Assembly (NCBI GenBank): GCA_037039685.1 | Contig: JAWNGF010000005.1 | Location: 1,550,001 to 1,614,000 of the forward strand | Source: Ceratobasidium sp. AG-K | Taxonomy: Eukaryota > Basidiomycota > Agaricomycetes > Cantharellales > Ceratobasidiaceae | Direction: 5' to 3' | Length of the DNA stretch: 64,000 nucleotides | Notes under the pieces: model-generated | The model's database searches: none | What the model was told of the DNA's origin: nothing | Seen by the model: only the letters and a program-made list of their open reading frames with translations | Translations under genes and position numbers: made by a program | Shown: positions 54,156 through 64,000 of the stretch, piece after piece | Layout of the letters: every line of letters begins with the position of its first letter | How positions within the stretch are numbered: position 1 is the stretch's first letter

Positions 54156-57100
54156 CGCCGAAATCGCTCTTTTTAAGCATACCGGACGCACCTGGTATGA
54201 ATGGCACAAGATACTGGGGCATATAGGACCCCAAGCACTCGAACGAATAAAGAAAACGAATGCCGTTAGTGGAATGGAAGTGACGGAAAGTCCCGAAGGA
54301 CTCAACATCGAGTGTGAAGCATGCATACAAGCGAAAGAGCATACAGCGCCTTTCCTGAAGGAATCGCAAACAGTAGTGAAAGATATTGGTGAACTAATAG
54401 TTACCGACGTCTGGGGCCCTGCCAAGGTTAATTCTATTGGCCGGTATCGCTATTATGTGTCCTTTACGGACGTCGCGACCCGATTCACACACTTAGGATT
54501 CCTCAGACACAAAGACAAAACCCTCGAAGAATACAAGGCATTCAAATCGATGATAAATACACAACTGGACAAGAAAATCAAGAAAGTCCGATTCGATAAT
54601 GGTGGAGAATTTGTTAACAAGGATTGGAGGACGCATACACGCAAAAAAGGGACGATCTTAGAGACTACCTCGCCATACTCAGCTCAGCAGAACGGAATCG
54701 CTGAGAGACTGAATAGGACGCTTACTGAGAAGGCTAGGGCGATGCTAATCGAAGCACAGGCACTGCTATTCCTATGGAATGAGGCGATTGCTTACGCCTG
54801 TTACCTGAAAAATTGCGTGCCAACCCAAGTGCATGGTCAATTTCAACCGACGCCATTCGAAGCATTTTGGGGTAGGAAACCCGACGTTAGCACTTTAAGG
54901 CCATGGGGAACAAAGTACTACGTACTGAATCAGAGCGGAGATCGCTCAAAGTTGGATCCTAAGACGATCACAGCGATCTTTACTGGGATTTCAGACCACC
55001 AAGGTAAAAGCTGGCGATACTACAAAAAAGGAGCAAACAAAATATTGTATTCACGCAATATTACATTCCCGCGAGTCATTCAGGTGCATACAGGCGAACC
55101 AAACAACCTACAATTGGAAGAGTTGGTCGCTCCGCCTGCTGAGGGGGAGGAGAAAGTTCCAGAAGACAACACGGCAAAGCGACAAGGAGAAAACGCAGAA
55201 ACAGGGGGAGAGAAAGACAAACCAAAGATTCAGCAACAAAGGGAACTGAAAGCTATAAAAGAGGAGGTGAAAAGCGAGCAAAAGGCAGCGCATTCATCCA
55301 CTCCTCCAAAGACCAAGCTTGAAAGCGCCCCATTAATCTCTTCACAGTCTGCACGCTCTCCCACTGATATGCGACCCAATACTCTTGCTTCTATTCAATC
55401 TATCAATGCTCTATCTACAACGACTTGTCCCAGCATCCAAACGCGTCACAGCCAACCGAATGCGCCGGCCATCTCACTTGAGAAGGAGCGCGGCGGCATC
55501 CAAATCAAGATCAAGGACCAGGCGGCTCTCCCGATGATCGACGAGCTCACAACTTTCTGCTCAGACTCGACAGTCGTTAGCAACAATGAGTATGAGTCTT
55601 TGTACGCATACACGCCGCCACTGGTCACTGATACTAGCAACTCGGACTCCAGTGACATCCCTTGCATTCCTGGAGGCCTCTATTACCCTCCAGATGACTT
55701 CCACCGTCTCTGCGACGTTGTACCGCTGCCCAAACTCCCAACGCCTCCTCCTACACCTGAGGCGACAAATTACACATTGAATTACGTGCCGATTGACTCA
55801 GTCAACGACATTGCCGATGGCAAACCAGCCTGGGCATTCGCCGCCCGTGTTTCAGCTATAAACAATAACCCAACGATTGAAGAAGCACTTGCTGGCCCGG
55901 AAAGTGAGAAATGGCGTGAAGCCATGGATCGTGAGTACGACAACCTTGTACATCTAGGAGCTTTCGAGAAAGCACCAAGACCAAAGCAACCGATCAACGT
56001 CATAGGCTGCCGCTGGGTGCTTGCCCGTAAACAAAACAAACTAGGCGAGATTACCCGCTACAAAGCGCGACTAGTCGCTAAGGGTTACACCCAGAAACCC
56101 AGTCAAGACTTTGACGACACCTTTGCCCCCGTCCTTCAACTCAAATCCTTTCGTATCTTATGCGCACTCGCTAACTTCTATGACTGGGACATGCGCCAAC
56201 TCGACGTCATTTCAGCCTACCTACACGCTGACCTTGAGGAAGAGCTCTTTATGGAGCAAATCCCCTACTACTCCGACGACTCTGGCGACGTTCTTTGACT
56301 CCGACGATCGCTCTACGGCCTCAAACAGTCTGGGCGAGTCTGGAATCGAACTCTGGACCAAAAGCTAAAAGCACTCGGCTATTCCCCCCTCCTTTCCGAT
56401 GCTTGCATTTACTGTTGCATTCGCTACGAGCTCGGAACCGTCCAGACGGCAATAATCGCTATTCACGTTGACGATTCCGTTGTCATCACATCCCCGGAGT
56501 GCACCGACTCCGTTGTTTGCGAGCTTACTACCGAGTTTGAAATGCGCGACCTCGGCCCTCTGCGACACTTCCTAGGCATCCAGATTGAACGTTATCGATC
56601 CGAACGCACCCTTGTACTGAAACAGACCGCATATATCGACTCTATCGTCGAACTTGCTGGTCTAGTCGATGCCTACCCACTCAACATCCCAATGAGCCTG
56701 CATACATCCCTTACCCGACATGTCGGCACTCGTCCTGACTACCCTTACCAAACCATGATTGGCAAGCTCATGTATGCAGCTATATGCACACGTCCAGACA
56801 TTTCCTACGCCGTCACCTACCTATCCCAATTCAATTCTTGCTACGGACCTCCCCACGTTACAGCCGTCAAGAACGTTCTTCGATACCTTAAGGGTACTTC
56901 CTTTTTAGGTCTTACTTATCGCCGCAAGAATCTCAAAACCACAATTGGCGAAGTCGGCTATGCTGATGCGGATTTTGCTTCAAGCACGATGGATCGTAAG
57001 TCCATTTCTGGCAACGTCTTCATGTTTGGAGGCGCTGCTGTATCTTGGCTCTCCAATAAGCAATCCACTGTCGCTCTTTCGACGATGGAAGCCGAGTACA

Positions 57101-57447
57101 TGTCGATTACCTCAGCTACAACTCAGGCGCTGTGGATGTGTCAATTCTTCAAGGAACTCTCATTCCCCTTGGCGGCACCTACCCTCATTGTCTCTGACAA
57201 CCTTGCAGCTCTTACGCTGACCGTCGAATCCCAATTCCACGCTCGTGCCAAGCACATCAACATCAAGCACCATTTCGTACGCGACGCGATCGAGAACCGA
57301 CTCGTTTCAACCATGTATGTCAAATTGGCCGAGAACCTTGCTGACGCATTTACTAAGGCGTTACCAGTAACTCAATTCAACTATTTCATGAATACGATCC
57401 TCGGCAAACAAGTTTTTGCCAACGAGGACGACTACCTTTGGAACTGA
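54156..57447 (+). pseudogene. Copia integrase, RT and RNase H, second part of the split polyprotein
   Basis: The frame resumes exactly where element D entered. Integrase zinc site WHKILGHIG...CEACIQAK, catalytic core with TDVWGP, VRFDNGGEF and QQNGIAERLN (all three acidic residues present), a long Ser/Pro-rich linker (55100-55780), RT (CRWVLARKQNKLGEITRYKA, FAPVLQLKSFRIL, LYGLKQSGR, AIHVDDSVV) and RNase H (GYADADFASSTMDRKS, STMEAEYMSI). A TGA at 56296-56298 lies just before LRRSLYGLKQ and fits CGA to TGA. Ends TGA at 57445. Apart from the two TGA codons in the whole polyprotein and the insertion, the coding capacity is preserved. Confidence 0.9.
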
Positions 57448-57567
57448 TTCATTCCCTTATCTTTTTCCTTTTTTCTTTTCAAATGGTCACTCTAGTCTGC
57501 TTTCTGTATGCCGATAATTTCTCTTTCTGCTTGTAATCTTTTTAACGCTTACTCGATTGAGGGGGAG

Positions 57568-57813
57568 TGTTGAAATAGATAATTACCCAATGTATATACA
57601 TAACGAATGTACGAGAACTTACCAGTACCTACAAGCGATAGCAATCAAGCGAAGCGTAGTAGGTACTAGCATATACTCGACGCTTAACCGTAGGGTATAT
57701 AAGGTGCGCTCCGTGCGCTGTTCTCATCCTCATTCTCATTCTCTCTCTCTTCTCTTTGTATATAGTCACTCGTTTATAACATTTCTCTTATCGCTTTTAT
57801 ATACATTTCAATA
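57568..57813 (+). repeat. 3' LTR of the copia element
   Basis: 246 bp, six differences from the 5' LTR (ACG/ACA, TCG/TCA, CAA/CGA, GCG/GTG, CCG/CTG and one TTC/TTT). Confidence 0.92.
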
Positions 57814-58011
57814 GTATGCAACAAAATTATACAGACTTTCAGCGCTTGTAACGTATACGTGTCATATCAATGGAGCCAGCCATCCAATAAATATATTAAA
57901 ATTAAGTAAAAGGTATAGAGGCATGAGAAATACATGATAGAAAAAGAACGACATGATTTGGTTAGGAAATGGTTGAGTTATGAGCAAAACAAATCATAGG
58001 GGTTCTCTGTA

Positions 58012-59200
58012 CAATTTAGTAATGGGAAAAATGGCAACCTCAATCAGTAGCAAATAGCACCTCCTTTCCATTTCAAAACCAGTGCCATCCTCTTTGGCAT
58101 ACTCTCAATCAATTTCTGACAATATTCAGGTGCAAACCTGTTCCATTTGTCTTGAACTCACTCCCAGAGCTTGAGGATCCCATTGGGCAAGTTTTTGTAG
58201 GTTCCAAGACGCCTTTTCAGCTCTGCCCACAGATTTTCAATTGGGTTGAGGTCTGGTGAGTATGCTGGCCACTCCAGTACCTCCATTCCAGAATCTTCAA
58301 ACCACTTGAGACAAATTTTAGCCTTGTGGGCGCTTGCATTGTCTTGTTGGAAAATCACTGTCTCTGGCTCCAACCCTAAATGCTCAACACTGTTGCTGAG
58401 TTCTTCCTTCAAAATCTGCAGGTATAACTCCTTAGTGAGTGTTCCGTCTATCCTGCACCCAATCCCGGTTCCCTCATATCCTATACACCCCCAGAACATC
58501 AAAGACCTGCCGCCAAAATTTCCTGTCTCCACCGTCAGCCTCTCAAAAAGCTCCATCCCTCCACAAACCCAGCCCCATTTGACACCATTGGACCCCAGAC
58601 AATTGATCTTTGTTTTTTCTGACCATAACACCCGTTTCCAATCTTCTATTGTCCAATGCTGGTGTGCCAGGGCAAAGGCAAGTTGCTCCCTCTGAGCACA
58701 TGTGGTGAGCTTTGGTTTCTTGACCTTCTTCACAGCCTTAAGACCAGCGCTTTTCAAGGCACGTCAAACTGTTTGAGGATGCATGGTGACCCCCATAATG
58801 TTTGACAGTAATTGCGTGGCCTGGGTAGCCAATACTGAATTTCCATGGGTGGCAAGACGCACAGCATGGCGGACTGCAGCTGGGCAAAGTTTGTGGGGCC
58901 GCCCACTCGCATGCTTTGGGAGGTCAGGACAATGCTCGGCACGTACACTAGTCACTGTACCACATGCAACGCAGCAACCAGAGACAATTCAAGTGACGGA
59001 GTGTCCAGAATCAAGTCCACAGAGGATAGAATTGAGCTTATGCTCAGAGATTGCTTTGGGCATGATTGACATGAGAAATGATTGATTTAATGTCTTGTAG
59101 GAACCATTACAATATTTATATACCCCCTAGGCTGGTCAGAAACACTTTACAGTGTTTTGAGGTGGTGGCCTTGCTGCCCGTGAAACACGTTACAAAATTG
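58012..59200 (-). mobile_element. Tc1/mariner element, decayed
   Basis: The transposase relic is bracketed by TA dinucleotides at 58010-58011 and 59201-59202, next to imperfect inverted ends: CAATTTAGTAATGGG on the left and CAATTTTGTAACGTG on the right (read inward). The length, about 1.2 kb, and TA target site fit Tc1. The exact ends are tentative. Confidence 0.6.
58044..59063 (-). pseudogene. Tc1-type DDE transposase with three TGA codons
   Basis: From ATG at 59063 (or 59072) the frame holds 339 codons, the usual Tc1 length, ending TGA at 58044. In-frame TGAs at 58989, 58764 and 58158 each fit CGA to TGA. The N-terminal half holds the helix-turn-helix region (GRPHKLCPAAVRHAVRLA). The catalytic part has RVLWSEKTKIN, where the first catalytic Asp (usually SDE) is replaced by Glu, then FQQDNASAHKA with the second Asp and SPDLNPIENLWAELKRRL with the last acidic residue. 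Both the stops and the lost Asp mean no activity. Confidence 0.82.
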
Positions 59201-59202
59201 TA

Positions 59203-59915
59203 CACACATACTGTGAGTTTTGTTCGATTTATTACTCCGCCGTTTCTGCATGGAACTCCGCGCAACAAACTGGAGCCGTTATCTCACATGTTTTACTACC
59301 CTTCTGAGTTTTTCATTCAATTATTAGGGGTTTTGGCTGGAGTGTACAACTGAGACATTACAAAGGTGCCTGGCGTTTGTACAAATTTGTTGCAAACTGT
59401 AATATTTCAGGGGTGAAGATTCTGTTGCTCCTGCTGTGTACGTCACGTCGGAACAAATGCGCCTGGGCTTTGCCAGTTTGCGCCTCGTAATTGATCAAGC
59501 CCGAGCCGTGATCGACAGGGCCATGGTGCGCGTGCCGCTGGTCCCTGTTTCCCTGCGTCCTCGTAAATTGTTTGTGAAATTCCCGCCAAGCGGGAGCGTC
59601 TGCTCGACAAAAATTACACATCCTAGATTCTGCAATTGCATGGCGATTTGGGCTTACCAAAACAACTAACGACTGCGGTTTTTGTCGAGTAGTCTGGCTG
59701 ATCAAGAGGGGCACGATAGGCTTGGCTGCTACGGCAACGTTCGGCGGTTGATCAACTGCTAAAATGGATGGAGGTATACGTTGCCATTGGTTGGTGGGTC
59801 AGACCAGAAAGGACATGATTGCTAGGGTGTCCACAAACTCGGTTGATGGCAGGAAGGTTATCAAAAAGAAACATTGATTGGTGTAATATTTACAGACACA
59901 GGACACCAAATTTCA
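59203..59915. other. Intergenic, nothing recognised
   Basis: A minus-strand frame at 59358-59714 (118 residues, Arg/His-rich) shows no motif. The sequence from 59720 on is probably the 3' flank of the C2H2 gene. Confidence 0.35.
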
Positions 59916-62900
59916 CTACGCCTCACGCTGACGACTCTTGCGTCGCGTTGCACTTGGATCGTAGGGAATAAAGGCACGTGAGGAACGGGTATTTCCACTT
60001 GACGTGCTCCGATTCGACGACCCGGCCTGTGGCGTTTGCTCTTGAGTCTCTGCTTGTGCTTGTGCATTACTTGGCAAACATGCGTCTTGTGAATATACTG
60101 TCGGGGAATGCGCTTTCCTGAGATGCCGCATCACGCCGGCATGACTGGCATATCTCTTCTCGCACCCTTCCACAGGACAGGGATGCCGTTTCCCTGATAT
60201 AGACGGGTCAGTGAGTGCCTGCATCACTAGGAGTTTTTATGGTAAGTTTATACTCACGGTTTTCGTGTACTATGCTAATATGATCATCAAGTAGGTATCG
60301 GCGACGATAGGACCCCGGACAGTGATTGCAACGATGCTCGTTTTCTCCATACCCTGGTTGGGTTTGTGGGGTATGCGACTCGGATACGGTACCGGGCATT
60401 GTGACTGGCTGGGTCGGCTGTATGTGGGGCGGTACTGAAATACTGTCCGACGGATCGGCAGGCTGGCCAACCGCTGTAGTCGAACCGGTATTATCACCGG
60501 GGGTATGACCGCTGGTAGTCGATGGCACCCCTGAATCATGCGAGGCAGCAATTGGATCGGGATCGGCGCGAAGAGATGGCGACTGAACCCACGAAGCCCA
60601 AGGAATATCGCCCATAAGATCCTCGGTACTCTCAGCATCGGTGGAAGCGTTCGTGGGTTGAGCCGGCACATTGAGAGGTGGTTGAATTTCGGGCAGGCCA
60701 GACACTCCGTCTGCCAGCGCATCAAGGCTAGCCGATGGCAAGTCCGAGGGCCAGTTGGTTTCGTCGCGGGATAAGCCCAAAGGCGGGTCAGGGGCTGAGT
60801 AATGGATGGCCGATGTAACTTCCTCTGAAGGAGCACTAATGTCAGCATGGCGACAATATGTATTCTATGGGGAGACTGGCCTTGCACTACGTTGGGAGGG
60901 TTGGGTTGTTGGGGTCCGAATCCGTTAGGCATAGTCCCCCAGGAGCTTGCGTGCGTATTCCCCAAGGACAATCCAACGTCGACCCCCGCAGAGAAAACCT
61001 TGAATAGTAGTTCACGCAGAGAACCCGGGACAAGGGGCACTGGTGGGTCCGGGGCACCACGAACATATTGAGTAACCGAGCTACTAGTGGAGCTATGCAA
61101 TGAGCCCAAAGGCAGGTTGTAGAGAGTTTGGACAATGTCCTCGAGGTCGCCGGATAGTTCGAAGGACCCTGGTGCTTGGGACGAAAGTACATTCAGGCCT
61201 GCGCCAGGACCTTGGCCCGACCAGATGCCGTCTCCGTCTCCCGAACGCGGAAAGGTACTCCCGGGAGTTTGGCTCGAACCAAACGCTTGGCCGAATTGGA
61301 AGCCAGAGCTAGAGACACTGGGATCGAAGGCGAATGTGTAAGGACTAACCAGTCGAAGTAGTTGACCGATTCGAAGCTTCCGATGGCGCGGGGGTACAGG
61401 AAAGGAAGTCAGAGATAGCCCTCTTATAGTGGCAACGTGTTGGTTGCGTTTCATTGGAAGCCCCACAATCCATGACCCTTCTACTCCCGACGAAAGTACC
61501 CTTAGCAATTTGCACAGAGGTACAGAACGTTGTCGCCGAAGGGGGAAGTTCGGGTGAGGTGTAGAACTGGAAGTGGGTCCGCTGTCATCAATTCCCAGGA
61601 CACGAGACAGGCAAGGTCCGTCCGGTTCTTTCAGTATGGCTTTCGGGTTCATGAAGTTAAGCCTACGATCGAGAACATAATTGTGGGAGTGAGAGCCTAG
61701 CGGTGTATCGGCGGTGCCGTGGCTTTGAGCTCCGAATGCCAAACTACCGACTCGTTAGTGTCCCATTTTCGTGAACTGTGTACCTCACTTACGTTTTATC
61801 ACCCTTGCTGAAACCCTGATCGTCATGGGCGTTTATGGTCCTGCTCTGCGAACCCGAGATCTCAGAGATTTGAGTCGTAGTGATGGTCGTTACTGGAAGG
61901 TCCTCGGGTGGAGAGGCAATCGTACGTGGTTGGTCATTGTCCTGGTCACGCTGTTGGATTTGACAAGTGTCATCAGCGGATGCAAATGCGGGAGGAGCGG
62001 CGTGACCCTTGACTGCTTTGTGGACTTCATAAGCCCCTGTTGCATTCGACGAGGGGCTAGTTTCGGTGGGTCGGTCTACAGAGCAAATTTGATGAGTGGA
62101 CGTCGTATTGTTTTCCTCTGTCGCAAACGGCTTGTGGGAAGTTGGGCCAGGAGCGGAAGCGGCAATAGCGAAAGGCTGTAAACCGACTGGGATGAGGGTG
62201 CAGGGCGTTCGATTGTCTACCACAAGTAACGTGAGTGGGATATAAGGCAAAAACTTGGCTAGCAACCGACCTTCGGGTGGACCAGGTGGGTCAACGTGAC
62301 GTGCAGGTACAAGCGTACTCGGCGGTAGATCCAAGACGGAGGTAGCTTCCGAATGTTGATCGCGGGCCGCTGGGGGGTCTGGACACGTTGCATCATCTAG
62401 AGCTGAGGTCAAGGGAGGATGTTGCGTCGCCAAATTGTTGCTCAGGCCAAACCGGATTCTACCCAACTCGTCCACTCCTGGTTCTTTGCCTACGGAATCG
62501 GAAACTCGGGCCCCCGGACTTGGTAGCGAGCGGGACGGGCTCAAAGGTGGAGAAGAATCTCGGGTTCGTGAACGAGGAATAAGGCTATCCAGCAAAGTAG
62601 CGTCGGTATTGCGCGCCTCGGCCCTAAGCGTAATATTATAAATATGACTTATTATTATACGAAGCTGTACCCTCTTACACGTTGTGGCTTGCCCAGCCCT
62701 CTACTTCCCCTACAGCATATTTCCTAATCGCCGGGTAGGTCGGCCGAATTTGAGAATCATAGGCTGTGGTCGTCTCGGCTGCCCAAGAGCTCGAAGATCT
62801 AACTTGGGAAAGCCTGGAGCCAATTCGACGAGCTTCCGGGTGGTCTTGAATATTGGCGTCGTTCACAACAGTGGCGGCCTCTTTTGGATATCCGACAGTA

Positions 62901-63388
62901 GTAGGCGTTACAGGAGGCTGGGACATTCCCACCGGACCTCTCAAGGTGACGTCCGCGGCATGCGCCAGTGAATTTATACTTGAGGCCGAATCCCTATCGC
63001 TACAGGAGCACCTGAGGGATAACACCAAGGGAGATGCATTGCCCAAGTTGGTGGCTCTATAGCAGGGCGCTCTAATTGGATTTTCTGGTCGAGCAGCGCA
63101 ATCAGCGTCCGAGTTTCGGAAGCGGCCAATTGTTGTGTTGGGCGGGGCTAGGATAGACTGGGTTCGATCATGTGTACTCGCGTCAGAGGAAGTAGTGGGG
63201 CTATGATCTCCAACTCCAATCTCGTTATCATTTTTGCGAAATCCATAGTCCCTGGGTGGAATCGGGAGCGTTAGACGGGAACTAAGTGGGGGAAACGAGT
63301 TGTTGGTGCGGTCATCCGAGGGCGTTGATGGATTGGTTAGTCCTTGTTGAAGCGCGTTGAACATGCGCTGAAAGCGTTCCCTAAGCAT
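59916..63388 (-). CDS. C2H2 zinc-finger paralogue 5, most complete copy
   Basis: Exon 1 runs 63388-62679 (MLRERFQRMFNALQQG) and exon 2 62623-61793, joined in phase 2 by GTAAGAGGG...CTTAG. Exon 3 starts at 61743 (LAFGAQSHGTADTPLG) and contains RKLRIGQLLRLVSPYTF and the family motif GIWSGQGPGAG. Its donor near 60890 appears as GC where paralogue 4 has GTTAGT. Exon 4, from about 60820, carries PPLGLSRDETN and finger 1 CNHCPGSYRRRYLLDDH. The intron GTGAGTAT...ATCAG separates it from exon 5 with finger 2 CPVEGCEKRYASHAGVMRH and tail FIPYDPSATRRK, stop at 59916. The product would be about 1,000 residues, mostly disordered, with two fingers near the C-terminus. I infer a nuclear DNA-binding protein of unknown target. 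It is collinear with the copy at 29782-32132. Confidence 0.65.
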
Positions 63389-64000
63389 AGCGCTGCAACT
63401 TCGTTAGCAAGCGATCACTCGTTATGAAATAGATCTGCAAGTTCATACCCTTCAAGTTCGACAGTGTATTAGTTGATTATCACCGAGAAAAAAGGTGTGG
63501 GGTGGAGTAGTTGGGGGATGTTCCCGGCTACGTTTGATGCTCGAGCTATTTATGCTGAGAGCATGCCAGTCCTGGTGCGTTGTCCTCTGCCATTTCAGGA
63601 GTTTTGGTGTTCGCCAAACGAGGAAAGAGGGAAGAGGAGTGGTAGAGGTAAGCCGCGCCATAGGGATAACACGTGTTCGGGCTTGAGGTGGGTGGGCATT
63701 GCCTCAAAAGGGTTACGAATTGGTGCGCTTCGAATCATCAAGCGCCGGGGAAGCCATAACACAGCAGGCCTAATTATACTCGCATGGAAGTGGCCCCGTC
63801 GGGCCGCTCACCTCGCTACTGAGGGGGAGATACTACCCTGTAATGTTACGTCATAGAACTCCTCTGTGTGTGAACATGCGATGAAAACGACATTTCGAAT
63901 GATTTCTCCACCGATACAACCACAGCAACAAACTAAGATATTGATCTAAATTCAGTTTCTTCGAGACACTCAAGGCAGATCTTACTGGAGACCACAACCG
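63389..64000. other. Upstream flank of paralogue 5
   Basis: Short frames on both strands without recognisable motif. Possible promoter region of the minus-strand C2H2 gene; I see no clear TATA box close to 63388. Confidence 0.35.

Larger units (their letters stand above)
45408..57813 (+). mobile_element. Ty1/copia element with a nested Ty3/gypsy insertion
   Basis: LTRs of 246 bp at 45408-45653 and 57568-57813, flanked by GTATG at 45403-45407 and 57814-57818. Removing element D and one TSD copy leaves 5,448 bp with one continuous gag-pol frame, interrupted by only two TGA codons. Domain order is gag, protease, integrase, RT, RNase H, which identifies copia. A primer-binding site complementary to initiator tRNA-Met follows the 5' LTR, and a GAGGGGGAG polypurine tract at 57559-57567 precedes the 3' LTR. 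Confidence 0.95.

Overview
This window reads as a transposon-rich stretch of a filamentous fungus, most likely a basidiomycete of the Agaricomycetes. The reasons are short GT-AG introns of about 50 nt, chromodomain Ty3/gypsy elements, a Plavaka-type DNA transposase, a VWA-Vint gene relic and lineage-type C2H2 genes. A Rhizoctonia/Ceratobasidium-like genome is my guess; the sequence alone does not prove it.

Layout. 1-4653: 3' part of a decayed Ty3/gypsy copy (A, plus). 4654-5098: an LTR of the A/B family in inverted orientation. 5099-9318: a 3'-truncated Ty3/gypsy element of another family (C, minus). 9454-9880: remnant of a small host gene whose first exon is split by element B (9881-15868, plus, 457-bp LTRs, TSD TCTAC). 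16796-21080: element E (plus, same family as C, 427-bp LTRs, TSD CATTG, gag and most of RT deleted). 21197-21693: a solo LTR (TSD ACATC). 22624-32132: a cluster of paralogous two-finger C2H2 genes (one broken plus-strand copy, then three minus-strand copies). 32640-35049: broken VWA-Vint gene. 35458-36955: decayed coiled-coil gene. 37611-44518: divergent pair of a broken Plavaka transposase (minus) and an unknown partner gene (plus). 45408-57813: a Ty1/copia element (246-bp LTRs, TSD GTATG) carrying a nested, young Ty3/gypsy element D (47203-54155, minus, 420-bp LTRs, TSD CGCCG). 58012-59200: a Tc1/mariner relic. 59916-63388: a fifth C2H2 paralogue, the most complete one.

Themes. (1) All three Ty3 families carry, just inside the 5' LTR, an 11-14 nt segment perfectly complementary to a site about 30 nt downstream of the LTR TATA box. 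This is the Tf1/sushi self-priming arrangement; the copia element instead has a site complementary to the internal part of initiator tRNA-Met. (2) Two Ty3 families have a third reading frame that starts inside the end of pol in the -1 frame; where its C-terminus survives it has IDLT-plus-acidic motifs resembling SUMO-interacting motifs. I recognise no described protein here. (3) Decay is dominated by CpG transitions: CGA-type codons become TGA in several unrelated elements, and paired LTRs differ by TG in one and CA in the other at the same site. (4) The C2H2 paralogues share a finger-intron-finger layout and, in several copies, a WSxQGP motif and an F[VI]PYxPxAxRxK tail, which indicates a local, fast-evolving family. 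Most transposon genes here are broken; the C2H2 copies at 23966-25830, 27106-28844 and 59916-63388 look potentially functional. All exon boundaries are read by eye.
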